This document shows, piece after piece, positions 1-6,464 of a stretch of 12,436 bases of DNA (position 1 is its first letter; each line of letters starts with the position of its first letter). Below the pieces are notes generated by a model that did no database searches, had not been told where the DNA came from, and worked only from the letters and a program-made list of their open reading frames with translations. The DNA is from Bacteroidaceae bacterium (lineage in GTDB: Bacteria > Bacteroidota > Bacteroidia > Bacteroidales > Bacteroidaceae): positions 1 to 12,436 of the forward strand of contig JAGBPB010000110.1 in NCBI GenBank assembly GCA_017633615.1, given 5' to 3'. Made by a program: the position numbers and the translations under genes.

Positions 1-325
1 AATCTTTGCCGATGACAACGAACTGAGTCAATTACAGTATGAGTTTGACTGCGTGCTATATGAAAAGAGATGGTTCTCACGCACACCTATCCCCAAAATT
101 GTGATTGAGATAAACGGCGGAGAACATTTTGGCAACAAAGCCCGCGAGGCAGCCGATAAACGCAAATCAGAGATCTGCAGTAAAAAGAACATCACCTTCC
201 TGATGATACCCAACACGTTTGTCAAGTCTTATGAGCAACTCCGCGAAATCATTCTCAGTTCAAAGGATTTGGCAAATACTCAGCTGTCTTTGCTTGACGA
301 GATGGAGAAGAACGGAACGTTCTGA
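1..325 (+). CDS. C-terminal fragment of a protein with a PD-(D/E)XK nuclease-like domain
   Basis: The frame is open from base 2 at the window edge to the TGA at 323-325, so about 107 C-terminal residues are visible and the true start lies outside. The segment KIVIEINGGEHF, followed by a D-x-R-K pair about 14 residues later and then ITFLMIPN, has the E...H...D-x-x-K layout and strand order of restriction-endonuclease-like domains of the DUF2726/DUF559/Vsr kind. In such families this domain often sits at the C-terminus of a larger helicase or DNA-processing protein; that is an inference here because the N-terminal part is missing. The final 30 residues look like an amphipathic tail with no recognised motif. 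Fold assignment is moderate; the exact family and substrate are unknown. Confidence 0.6.
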   Translation, partial: IFADDNELSQLQYEFDCVLYEKRWFSRTPIPKIVIEINGGEHFGNKAREAADKRKSEICSKKNITFLMIPNTFVKSYEQLREIILSSKDLANTQLSLLDEMEKNGTF

Positions 326-337
326 ATTGCTTATGCG

Positions 338-352
338 ATCACAATTTGTGAT
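338..352. repeat. Palindrome ATCACAA-T-TTGTGAT (copy 1)
   Basis: Seven-base arms are perfectly complementary around a central T at 345. The core TCACAATTTGTGA is identical to the core inside the downstream ORF6N gene (841-853). The site lies 13 bp after the stop of the preceding gene and about 110 bp upstream of the -33 box, so it could be a distal operator. Its function is not known. Confidence 0.7.
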
Positions 353-361
353 ATCATCCAC

Positions 362-375
362 CAGAAGTACTTCTG
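362..375. repeat. Perfect 14-bp palindrome CAGAAGTACTTCTG
   Basis: The 14 bases are exactly self-complementary with no spacer, which favours a dimeric-protein binding site over an RNA hairpin. A second perfect but shorter palindrome, AGGATATCCT, follows at 389-398. Both are unrelated in sequence to the TCACAA/TTGTGA palindromes that flank them. No binding protein can be named. Confidence 0.6.
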
Positions 376-422
376 CGCCACATTTTTGAGGATATCCTTA
401 ATAATCGCTAATCGTTGACATC

Positions 423-449
423 TTCAAGATCACAATATGTGACCTTGAA
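423..449. repeat. Long imperfect palindrome TTCAAG-n-TCACA-ATA-TGTGA-n-CTTGAA (copy 2)
   Basis: The arms pair over 12 positions with one mismatch (A429 against C443) around the centre ATA. The core TCACAATATGTGA differs from copies 1 and 3 by one base (A437 for T), and the right arm shares GTGACCTT with the copy inside the ORF6N gene (850-857). It ends 13 bp upstream of the -33 box at 463, a typical place for a regulator site. Confidence 0.7.
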
Positions 450-462
450 AAGATGGTTCTGT

Positions 463-493
463 TTTGTATCGCTTCCACTTTTTGCTATATTTG
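463..493 (+). promoter_or_regulatory. Bacteroidetes-type promoter for the ORF6N gene
   Basis: TTTG at 463-466 serves as the -33 box. A 19-bp spacer separates it from TATATTTG at 486-493, an exact match to the TAnnTTTG -7 consensus of the Bacteroidetes primary sigma factor. Transcription would begin near 500 and give a leader of about 98 nt. Confidence 0.75.
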
Positions 494-506
494 CAGTATC
501 TGATAC

Positions 507-560
507 CAAAGGGTGTTCCGTAAGACATTTAGGTGTCAGGTTGGGATGCCCTTTGTTTTT
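507..560 (+). other. Possible structured 5' leader or attenuator of the ORF6N gene
   Basis: CAAAGGG at 507-513 can pair with CCCTTTG at 549-555, and five T residues follow (556-560), so the element has the outline of a weak intrinsic terminator inside the leader. The 35-nt loop contains a smaller potential stem, GACA (524-527) with TGTC (534-537). The long loop makes the terminator reading uncertain. No known riboswitch class is recognised. Confidence 0.35.
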
Positions 561-597
561 GATATCATATTTAACCGAATTATAACTTGTTTGTTTT

Positions 598-1236
598 ATG
601 ACAATGAAAGACAAAGAATTAGAGAGTAATGTAGGAAATAGCCCTATTACACCTGTCCAAAATCTTATCTATGAGATTCGTGGCAAGAGAGTGATGCTGG
701 ATTTTGATCTGGCTAAATTGTATCAAATTGAAACCAAAGTTTTGAAACAAGCTGTTAGACGAAACATTGAAAGATTTCCGTCTGATTTTATGTTCACGCT
801 CTCTGACTCCGAGTATAACTCATTGATACTCAATATAAGGTCACAATTTGTGACCTTAGAAAAAGGACGTGGAAAATACCCCAAATACGCTCCTTTTGCC
901 TTCACAGAACAGGGAGTTGCAATGCTATCATCAGTTCTAAAGAGTGATGTTGCAATCGCTGCAAACATCGCAATAATGCGAGCATTCGTACAAGTAAGGG
1001 AATACCTGATGACCACCTCTACTCTATCAGCAGAACTGAAGGAACTCAAAGCAAGGGTTGATTTGCTTCAACTCCAACAAGAGGAGAATCTGGCTGCCGT
1101 CAATGATCTGTCAGAGGATGTCCGTAAAGACATAGACAATCTCTATTTGGCAATAGGAGAACTTGCTTCACGCATTGAGGAGAAGAAAAACAACCCGCGT
1201 CCACCCATCGGCTTTAGATTGTGCAACCGTCCATAA
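598..1236 (+). CDS. ORF6N-domain (KilA-N-related) DNA-binding protein
   Basis: This 212-residue protein has an ORF6N domain at about residues 20-115. The diagnostic blocks are IYEIRGKRVMLDFDLAKLY, then RNIERFPSDFMF, then RSQFVT (81-86), then YAPFAFTEQGVAMLSSVL. ORF6N domains occur in phage antirepressor-like and chromosomal Bacteroidetes proteins and are thought to bind DNA; the cellular role of the chromosomal copies is mostly unknown. A helical, coiled-coil-prone stretch (about 140-195) suggests oligomerisation, and the end PPIGFR resembles the basic IGF(K/R) tail seen in the family. ATG at 598 was chosen because it is the first in frame after the promoter; ATG at 604 is an alternative. The gene appears to be transcribed alone, since the next gene has its own -7 box. 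The codons for RSQFVTL form a long palindrome (836-858) that also occurs upstream. Confidence 0.9.
   Translation: MTMKDKELESNVGNSPITPVQNLIYEIRGKRVMLDFDLAKLYQIETKVLKQAVRRNIERFPSDFMFTLSDSEYNSLILNIRSQFVTLEKGRGKYPKYAPFAFTEQGVAMLSSVLKSDVAIAANIAIMRAFVQVREYLMTTSTLSAELKELKARVDLLQLQQEENLAAVNDLSEDVRKDIDNLYLAIGELASRIEEKKNNPRPPIGFRLCNRP
836..858. repeat. 23-bp intragenic palindrome, arms TAAGGTCACAA / TTGTGACCTTA (copy 3)
   Basis: Eleven base pairs on each side of T847 are perfectly complementary. The element lies wholly within the ORF6N coding frame, where it supplies the codons for RSQFVTL. Its core TCACAATTTGTGA is identical to the core at 339-351 and one base different from that at 430-442. A 23-bp near-perfect palindrome under coding constraint is unlikely by chance and may reflect an operator or a structured mRNA. 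Confidence 0.8.
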
Positions 1237-1249
1237 TTATTTATCTTTG
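1219..1249 (+). promoter_or_regulatory. Promoter for the exonuclease-kinase operon
   Basis: TATCTTTG at 1242-1249 matches the Bacteroidetes -7 box. A partial -33 box (TTG, 1219-1221) lies 20 bp upstream, inside the end of the ORF6N gene. Transcription would start near 1256, about 12 nt before the ATG at 1268, which also supports that start. Confidence 0.65.
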
Positions 1250-1267
1250 CCTCTGATTTATCCAGGG

Positions 1268-1759
1268 ATGAAAGATTTTGCAGCAATAGATTTTGAGACA
1301 GCCAACAGCGAGCGCAGTTCAGTATGCTCAGTGGGTATCGTAATTGTGCGGGATGGTGAGATTGTAGACTCGTTCTACTCACTCATAAAGCCGGAGCCCG
1401 ATTATTACAACTATTGGTGCCAGCGAGTGCACGGTTTATGCAGCCGCGACACTGACAATGCGCCCGTGTTTCCCGATGTCTGGGCTAAGATTGAGCCGAT
1501 GATTGAAGGGCTGCCCCTTGTGGCGCACAACAGCCCTTTCGATGAAGGCTGTATAAAGGCCGTATTCCGCACATATCAGATGGATTACCCCGACTATGAA
1601 TTCTACGATACCCTGTGCTGCTCACGCAGGAAACTGCCATCATTAGCAAACCACCAACTGCAGACAGTAGCAGCCGCCTGCGGCTTTCATCTGGAGAATC
1701 ATCACCACGCACTGGCTGACGCTGAGGCTTGTGCCTGGATTGCACGTGAGATATTATAA
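1268..1759 (+). CDS. DnaQ-like 3'-5' exonuclease (DEDDh family)
   Basis: This 163-residue protein is a stand-alone exonuclease of the RNase T/DnaQ superfamily, which removes nucleotides from 3' ends of DNA or RNA with two metal ions. The motifs are in order: Exo I AAIDFETA (D8, E10), Exo II VAHNSPFD (D92), and Exo III HHALADAEA (H146, D151), which together give the DEDDh set. The length is normal for short bacterial family members lacking a polymerase subunit partner; whether this one does proofreading or repair cannot be told. The frame is open further upstream to 1163, but the ATG at 1268 sits just after the -7 box at 1242-1249 and gives the expected N-terminus right before Exo I. The next gene follows after 11 bp, so the two are probably co-transcribed. 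Confidence 0.88.
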   Translation: MKDFAAIDFETANSERSSVCSVGIVIVRDGEIVDSFYSLIKPEPDYYNYWCQRVHGLCSRDTDNAPVFPDVWAKIEPMIEGLPLVAHNSPFDEGCIKAVFRTYQMDYPDYEFYDTLCCSRRKLPSLANHQLQTVAAACGFHLENHHHALADAEACAWIAREIL

Positions 1760-1770
1760 AACAGAGGATT

Positions 1771-2625
1771 ATGAAAGAGTATCCGCAGATAGAGCTCAGT
1801 GAATGGACAATGGTGGGTGAAGGCTTTAACGGACAGGCCTTTGTATCACATGCGCACCCCGGCGTAATGCTCAAGCTGATAACGACTGATATGGGCAGTG
1901 TCCTGAAAGTTGAACAGGAATTCTATGCAGCCAAGACGGCCTATGAGACGGGCTTGCCTACACCGCAGGTTTACGAGATAGTACGCAACGGCAATTACCA
2001 TGGATATATGTGTCAGGTAATTGAGGGCAAGAAATCAATTGCCCGCTTGTGTGCCGATGCCCCCGACCGCATATCGGAATACGCCCAGATGATGGCGGAG
2101 TACGGAAAGGCTCTACATAATATGCCTATCACCCCGAATGAGTATGTGATTCCGCTGAAAACGCTGCTCAAACAGGCTCTGCAATCATCAGCTTTAGTAA
2201 CCGATGAGCAACGTGAGCGCTTATCGGCCCTGGTGGATTCCATGCCGGATACCACCAACTGCCTGCACGGCGATTTCCAGCCGGGCAATATAATCTTTGC
2301 GGACGGACAGTATTATTGGATTGATCTGGGCTGGCTGTCACAGGGCTATTACATGATGGATCTGGCGCACCTTTATAAGATGATGATTGAGGACAGTATG
2401 ATTCCTCAGGTGCAGGATCTCACACATCTGACACAGCAGCAGATGATAGATTTCTGGAACGCTTTTGCCAAGGCTTATACCGGCACAAAGGATGTTGAGG
2501 CGCTTAACCGTGAGCTCCGCCCCTACGCCGCACTGGACCTGGTGCGAACCGGTTACCTGCATCACATGGACAACCCCGAGATATTGGCATTCTTCAAAGC
2601 GCGCATAACTCAGGATTTATCTTAA
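1771..2625 (+). CDS. APH-family phosphotransferase (aminoglycoside/choline-kinase fold)
   Basis: This 284-residue protein has the protein-kinase-like fold of the APH family. An N-terminal nucleotide loop (MVGEGFNGQAFVS, residues 14-26) is followed by a likely ATP-binding lysine in MLKLI (K35). The catalytic loop HGDFQPGN (H166, D168, N173) and the metal-binding WIDLG (D185) are intact, so the enzyme should be active. The spacing resembles the small phosphotransferases of gut Bacteroidales sometimes labelled TIGR02172, whose substrates are undefined. Resistance should not be assumed: family members phosphorylate many small hydroxylated molecules or sugars. It begins 11 bp after the exonuclease gene with a modest AGAGGA ribosome site, and its stop codon TAA overlaps the -7 box of the next gene. 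Confidence 0.82.
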   Translation: MKEYPQIELSEWTMVGEGFNGQAFVSHAHPGVMLKLITTDMGSVLKVEQEFYAAKTAYETGLPTPQVYEIVRNGNYHGYMCQVIEGKKSIARLCADAPDRISEYAQMMAEYGKALHNMPITPNEYVIPLKTLLKQALQSSALVTDEQRERLSALVDSMPDTTNCLHGDFQPGNIIFADGQYYWIDLGWLSQGYYMMDLAHLYKMMIEDSMIPQVQDLTHLTQQQMIDFWNAFAKAYTGTKDVEALNRELRPYAALDLVRTGYLHHMDNPEILAFFKARITQDLS

Positions 2626-2630
2626 CTTTG
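2623..2630 (+). promoter_or_regulatory. -7 box TAACTTTG for the PNPOx-like lipoprotein gene
   Basis: An exact TAnnTTTG match overlaps the stop codon of the kinase gene and lies 19 bp before the next ATG. No TTTG is visible at the expected -33 distance, so strength is uncertain. The predicted leader is only about 13 nt. Confidence 0.55.
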
Positions 2631-2649
2631 CGATATTAAACCCTACAAT

Positions 2650-3168
2650 ATGAAAAGATATTTCTTGATTGCTGTGGCCGCATTGATGGTTATGTCATGC
2701 GGTAACAACGCACAGAAACAAACTACTGAAAGCAACGGAACTATGATCACAAAGACTACCCCTAACCCCGAGAACGCCCTGCGCGCCCAAAAGTTCCTCA
2801 AGGATGCAGGAACATACTATCTGGCAACTGTTGACGGTGACCAGCCCCACGTCCGTCCATTTGGCACTGCCGAGATCTTTGAAGGTAAACTTTACATCCA
2901 GACCGGCAAGGTCAAGAATGTCTATAAGCAGCTCATTGCCAATCCCAAGGCTGAGATCTGCGCCTTCAAGGACGGCAAGTGGATCCGCATAGTATGTGAA
3001 CTTATTCCCGATGACCGCGTATCGGCCAAAAAGGATATGCTGGACAAGAATGAGTCCCTGCGCTCCATGTACAATGAGAATGATGACAACACCATTGTGC
3101 TCTACATGCGCAACGCAACCGCCACTATCTCATCATTCACATCCGATCCGGACACCTTCACGTTCTAA
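2650..3168 (+). CDS. PNPOx-fold (split-barrel flavin-binding) protein with a lipoprotein signal
   Basis: This 172-residue protein begins with a short hydrophobic signal ending in the lipobox MVMSC (Cys17), followed by the polar stretch GNNAQKQ, so it is probably exported and lipidated. From about residue 45 it matches the pyridoxamine-5'-phosphate-oxidase-like split barrel: FLKDAGTYYLATVDGDQPHV, then RPFGTAEIFEGKLYIQTG, then VYKQLIANPKAEICAF. Family members usually bind FMN or F420 and are cytoplasmic, about 130-145 residues, without a signal. The signal-bearing form is therefore unusual, although an internal Met32 precedes the catalytic-type domain and could serve as a cytoplasmic start. Substrate unknown. 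The gene has its own -7 box and overlaps the end of uvrA, on the opposite strand, by 4 bp. Confidence 0.82.
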   Translation: MKRYFLIAVAALMVMSCGNNAQKQTTESNGTMITKTTPNPENALRAQKFLKDAGTYYLATVDGDQPHVRPFGTAEIFEGKLYIQTGKVKNVYKQLIANPKAEICAFKDGKWIRIVCELIPDDRVSAKKDMLDKNESLRSMYNENDDNTIVLYMRNATATISSFTSDPDTFTF

Positions 3169-5993
3169 AAAAGTTTGTCCTTGAGAAAGCGGCCGGTGTA
3201 GGAGTCGGGGCAGGCGGCGACATCCTCGGGAGTGCCGCACACTACCAGATGGCCGCCGCGCTCGCCGCCTTCGGGGCCCAGGTCTATGACGTGGTCGGCG
3301 CACTTTATCACGTCCATGTTGTGCTCGATGATGATTACGGTGTGGCCGCGACGGATAAGGGCATCGAATGCATCTAGCAGTTTGCGTATGTCATGGAAGT
3401 GAAGGCCGGTGGTGGGCTCATCGAATATGAATATGGTGGGCTCAGCTTTCTCTAAGCTAAGGAAATAGGCCAGTTTCACGCGCTGGCTCTCACCGCCGGA
3501 CAGGGTTGATGATGACTGTCCCAGTTTGACATAACCCAGTCCAACCTGGCGCAGCGGCTCCAGCTTACGTACTATGCGGCGCTCGGCGGGGTCATTGGAA
3601 GAGAAGAACTCTACGGCCTGGTTCACGGTCATTTCAAGTATCTCCCAGATGTTCTTGCCCTTGTAGGTTACCTCCAGAACATCATTCTTGAAACGGCGGC
3701 CGTGACAGCTCTCGCACACCATCTGCAGGTCTGACATAAACTGCATGGATACGGTTACAACACCCTCGCCCTTGCACTCCTCGCAGCGTCCGCCCTCAGA
3801 GTTGAATGAGAAATGTGTGGGGCGGTAACCCATCTGGTGTGACAGCGGCTGGTCAGCAAAGAGCTTGCGGATTTCATCATACGCCTTTACGTAGGTCACG
3901 GGGTTAGAGCGGGTAGTCTTGCCTATGGGGTCCTGGTCAACAAACTCTACCGACTTTACCATCTGTATATCACCTTCCAGACCCAGGCATTCACCCGGAC
4001 GTTCCGATGATTCACTGTATATGTTCTTGAGGTGGCGGTACAGAATATCGCGCACCAGTGTGCTCTTGCCTGATCCGCTCACGCCCGTAACAACCGTCAT
4101 CACGTTGAGCGGAAACTTAACGTCAATACCGTCCAGATTGTTCTGGCGCGCACCTTTTACAAGAATGTAGTTGTTCCACGGACGGCGTGACTGAGGTACG
4201 GGAATGGTCTCAGCTCCGGTAAGATACTTTACAGTCCAGCTTTCAGTATTGTTCTCAAGCTGGTTTGTAGGTCCCTGATAGATAATCTCGCCGCCGTGTC
4301 GGCCCGCCTCAGGCCCCACATCTATTATATAGTCCGATGCACGTATAATCTCCTCATCATGCTCCACCACAACAACGGTGTTGCCTATCTGTTGCAACTG
4401 TCTGAGGACCTTAATGAGTTTCTCTGTATCGCGGCTGTGCAGACCTATGCTTGGCTCGTCAAGCACGTAGAGCGAACCCATCAGGCTGCTGCCCAGTGAG
4501 GTTACCAGGTTGATGCGTTGGCTCTCACCGCCTGACAAAGTGCTGCTTGCGCGGTTCAGAGTGAGGTAATCCAAGCCAACATCAAGCATGAACTGGATGC
4601 GGCTGTTTATCTCTATTAGCAAACGTTTGGCAGTCTGTGCCTCATGCTCAGTAAGTTTCAGATTATCAAAGAACTTCTTGAGTTCCGATATGGGCAGTTC
4701 AACCAGATCATTGATAGAAGTGCCGTTTATGCGCACATAACCGGCTTCTTTGCGCAGGCGCATTCCGTGACAATCCGGGCAGATGGTCTTGCCGCGGTAA
4801 CGGGCCAGCATGACGCGGTACTGGATCTTGTACTGGTTCTTGGCTACCATATCAAAGAATGTGTCTATGCATGTCTCATCCCAGCCGCGTTCATCCTTGC
4901 CGCGGCCGCTCCCATGCCACAGATAGTCTTTCTGCTCCTGGGTCAACTGATAATAGGGCGTGAATATCGGGAAGTTGTGTTCCTGTGCGTGCAGAATGAA
5001 ATCATCCTTCCAATCAACCATCTTGTCACCGCGCCAGCATACCACTGCACCGTCATATACGCTCAGCGCACGGTTGGGGATAACCAGCGATTCATCAATT
5101 CCTATTATCCGGCCGAATCCCTCGCACTTGGGGCATGCGCCTACGGGCGAGTTGAATGAGAACAGGTTCTCTGTGGGCTCCTCAAACTGTATTCCATCGG
5201 CCTCAAACCGGTTGCTGAAATGGTGTAAGGTGGTGTCGGCAGTGTCGTAAAAGCGGAGCATGCACTGACCGGAGCCTTCATAGAAAGCTGTTTCAACAGA
5301 ATCGGTCAGGCGGCTCAGTGTCTCCTTGGAGTCATCGGTAGTAAGGCGGTCCACAAGCAGGTAAATCTCCTTGGTGAGCGTTGAGAGTTCCTTGAGCCGC
5401 TTGCTGTCAGAGAGCAAATCCTCAATGCGGATCATCTCAGCCTTATGCTCAATGCGAGTGAAACCCTCTTTGAGCGATGTGCGCAGCTGCTCCTCAAGGT
5501 TACGGCCACCGCGGATGGGTAGGGGAGCCAGCACTGTAAACCTTACGCCTTTGGGCTGCTTGAGCACGAATGCAACCACATCATCCACGCTGTGTTTGCG
5601 TACCTCCTTGCCGCTTACGGGCGATATGGTACGGCCTATGCGTGCAAACAACAGCTTGAGATACTCATAAATCTCAGTCTGGGTGCCTACGGTAGAGCGG
5701 GGATTGCGGTTGCCGGCGCGCTGCTCAATGGCTATTGTGGGCGGCAGGCCTTCAATGAAATCGCATTCAGGTTTCTTCATACGGCCCAGGAACTGGCGCG
5801 CGTATGACGAGAGTGACTCCACATAACGGCGCTGGCCCTCAGCGTACAGCGTATCGAAAGCAAGTGATGACTTGCCTGATCCTGAAAGACCCGTTATGAC
5901 GGTAAAGGTATCGCGCGGAATATCAACCGATATGTTCTTCAGGTTGTTAACCCTTGCACCCTTAACACGTATTGAATTGTTGTCGTTCTCCAC
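3165..5993 (-). CDS. uvrA: UvrABC excision-repair ATPase subunit A
   Basis: UvrA is the damage-sensing ATPase of nucleotide excision repair; as a dimer with UvrB it scans DNA and loads UvrB at lesions. The 942-residue protein is full length with both ABC modules: Walker [10 protein letters not shown] (35-43) and GVSGSGKST (637-645), signatures LSGGESQR (486-493 and 831-838), and Walker B DEP pairs at D512/E513 and D858/E859. Zinc-binding pairs are CPKC (287-290) with CPDC (405-408), and CEEC (737-740) with CESC (760-763). The start is GTG at 5993 preceded by AAAGG; no in-frame ATG lies nearby upstream and the conserved [13 protein letters not shown] block begins at residue 8. Its TAG stop overlaps the convergent PNPOx gene. 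No SOS-type operator was recognised. Confidence 0.97.
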   Translation of the reverse strand: MENDNNSIRVKGARVNNLKNISVDIPRDTFTVITGLSGSGKSSLAFDTLYAEGQRRYVESLSSYARQFLGRMKKPECDFIEGLPPTIAIEQRAGNRNPRSTVGTQTEIYEYLKLLFARIGRTISPVSGKEVRKHSVDDVVAFVLKQPKGVRFTVLAPLPIRGGRNLEEQLRTSLKEGFTRIEHKAEMIRIEDLLSDSKRLKELSTLTKEIYLLVDRLTTDDSKETLSRLTDSVETAFYEGSGQCMLRFYDTADTTLHHFSNRFEADGIQFEEPTENLFSFNSPVGACPKCEGFGRIIGIDESLVIPNRALSVYDGAVVCWRGDKMVDWKDDFILHAQEHNFPIFTPYYQLTQEQKDYLWHGSGRGKDERGWDETCIDTFFDMVAKNQYKIQYRVMLARYRGKTICPDCHGMRLRKEAGYVRINGTSINDLVELPISELKKFFDNLKLTEHEAQTAKRLLIEINSRIQFMLDVGLDYLTLNRASSTLSGGESQRINLVTSLGSSLMGSLYVLDEPSIGLHSRDTEKLIKVLRQLQQIGNTVVVVEHDEEIIRASDYIIDVGPEAGRHGGEIIYQGPTNQLENNTESWTVKYLTGAETIPVPQSRRPWNNYILVKGARQNNLDGIDVKFPLNVMTVVTGVSGSGKSTLVRDILYRHLKNIYSESSERPGECLGLEGDIQMVKSVEFVDQDPIGKTTRSNPVTYVKAYDEIRKLFADQPLSHQMGYRPTHFSFNSEGGRCEECKGEGVVTVSMQFMSDLQMVCESCHGRRFKNDVLEVTYKGKNIWEILEMTVNQAVEFFSSNDPAERRIVRKLEPLRQVGLGYVKLGQSSSTLSGGESQRVKLAYFLSLEKAEPTIFIFDEPTTGLHFHDIRKLLDAFDALIRRGHTVIIIEHNMDVIKCADHVIDLGPEGGERGGHLVVCGTPEDVAACPDSYTGRFLKDKLF

Positions 5994-6014
5994 CCTTTGC
6001 TTCGTTTTGGACTG

Positions 6015-6049
6015 CGAAGATACTACAAGCCGAGAGGAAAAAAAACAAA
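6015..6049 (-). promoter_or_regulatory. Possible uvrA promoter
   Basis: On the minus strand TATCTTCG (6022 down to 6015) matches the -7 box at all but one position and lies about 21 nt before the GTG start. The best -33 candidate, TTTG at 6049-6046, is 23 bp away, longer than the usual 19-21. The call is tentative. Confidence 0.35.
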
Positions 6050-6078
6050 CTCGAATTAATAGTTTTTAATTATTTTGT

Positions 6079-6086
6079 TAACTTTG
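6079..6086 (+). promoter_or_regulatory. -7 box TAACTTTG of the surface-lipoprotein operon
   Basis: An exact TAnnTTTG box, identical to those at 2623 and 10387. The expected -33 position (6056-6059) reads TTAA, only a partial match. Transcription would start near 6093 and produce a leader of about 200 nt before the small-protein gene at 6292. Confidence 0.6.
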
Positions 6087-6103
6087 CGCAACTTAAGTCA
6101 AAA

Positions 6104-6295
6104 ATGCGCAATAGTCTTATCCATAATGAGATTACTGAAACTTCCTTCTATGCATTAGGGGGGGGCAGCAAAAGACTTTTAATCAACGCATTACATATAT
6201 TTCACGCAGATTCCGCCCGGAGTCCGCGTGCTTTTTTTTGTGCCTTTTCTAAAACCGTACTCAAACATTTACCCAAACATATTTATACAAAATGA
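6104..6295 (+). CDS. Possible 63-residue leader ORF with G8 tract, overlapping the next start
   Basis: From ATG 6104, about 11 nt after the predicted transcription start, a frame runs 63 codons to TGA 6293-6295. That TGA overlaps the ATG of the 50-aa gene as ATGA, the usual sign of translational coupling. The predicted product (starting MRNSLIHNEITETSFYALGG) matches no family I recognise and has neither signal peptide nor membrane segment. The frame crosses a run of eight G (6158-6165) and an intrinsic terminator (6203-6239), so it may act by being translated rather than through its product. It could instead be an untranslated leader or a short RNA. The coding call is weak. Confidence 0.35.
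   Translation: MRNSLIHNEITETSFYALGGGSKRLLINALHIFHADSARSPRAFFCAFSKTVLKHLPKHIYTK
6158..6165 (+). repeat. Homopolymer G8
   Basis: Eight consecutive G residues lie in the leader between the promoter and the terminator. Such tracts slip during replication and often act as phase-variation switches. In the frame from 6104, loss of one G brings in a TAA at 6180-6182, before the hairpin, whereas gain of one G moves the stop past it to about 6250-6252. Confidence 0.7.
6203..6239 (+). terminator. Intrinsic terminator or attenuator inside the operon leader
   Basis: CACGC-A-GATTCC pairs with GGAGTC-C-GCGTG around the loop GCCC (stem 6203-6230, 11 pairs including one T-G wobble, one A/C mismatch). One C and eight T follow (6232-6239). 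It is a strong plus-strand terminator with no complete annotated gene before it, and the coding genes start 53 bp later without another visible promoter. This is the arrangement of an attenuator. Confidence 0.75.
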
Positions 6296-6444
6296 CGAAA
6301 AAGAAAAAAGCTTATGTAGCTCCCGTGACAGACTCCGTGGAGCTCAAGACTGAGAGAATTCTTTGTACGAGTCCTGATCCCAATGTGACCAACGCTCTGA
6401 TGATGTCTGACCCGTTCCAGTTCAACTCTGAAATTGAATGGTAA
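6292..6444 (+). CDS. 50-residue small protein preceding a surface lipoprotein
   Basis: ATG at 6292 to TAA at 6442-6444 encodes 50 residues. A lysine-rich start (MTKKKKAYVAPVTD) is followed by SVELKTERILCTSP, an acidic or polar middle, and the aromatic end SEIEW. There is no signal peptide or membrane segment. In my experience Bacteroidales genomes carry many roughly 50-residue proteins of the form KK-x-Y-x-x-P...E...(L/I)(C/A)xS placed just before fimbrillin-like or FISUMP lipoproteins; their function is not established. The single cysteine (Cys25, in ILCTSP) falls at the conserved position. The lipoprotein start lies 20 bp downstream. The gene is short enough to be missed by gene finders, but its codon use, its position and the ATGA overlap with the upstream frame support it. 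Confidence 0.7.
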   Translation: MTKKKKAYVAPVTDSVELKTERILCTSPDPNVTNALMMSDPFQFNSEIEW

Positions 6445-6464
6445 CCCTTAAAATGACTACGATT

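Larger units (their letters stand above)
326..597. other. Intergenic region, palindrome-rich, upstream of the ORF6N gene
   Basis: This 272-bp gap holds no convincing gene. It contains several palindromes (338-352, 362-375, 389-398, 423-449), one good Bacteroidetes promoter (463-493) and a possible structured leader (507-560). The density of symmetric sites directly before a single gene suggests a regulatory region. No transfer RNA or mobile-element end was seen. Confidence 0.6.

Noticed and set aside
408..614. Minus-strand open frame in the intergenic region before the ORF6N gene
   Set aside because: No family resemblance, and it covers the promoter, palindromes and leader of the plus-strand gene.
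338..858. CRISPR array or insertion-sequence ends for the repeated TCACAA palindromes
   Set aside because: Only three copies, irregular spacing, one inside a gene, no target-site duplication and no transposase or cas gene.
1163..1267. Upstream in-frame extension of the exonuclease
   Set aside because: It overlaps the end of the ORF6N gene in another frame and contains the -7 box; the extra residues precede Exo I without homology.
1771..2625. Calling the kinase an aminoglycoside-resistance gene
   Set aside because: The fold is shared by many kinases with other substrates and nothing nearby suggests a resistance cassette.
3919..5807. Several plus-strand open frames within uvrA
   Set aside because: They are antisense to a highly conserved gene, overlap one another and match no family.
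6158..6165. G8 tract as a sequencing or assembly error
   Set aside because: It cannot be excluded without reads, but the frame is coherent across it with eight G and ends in an ATGA overlap, so it is kept as a real feature.
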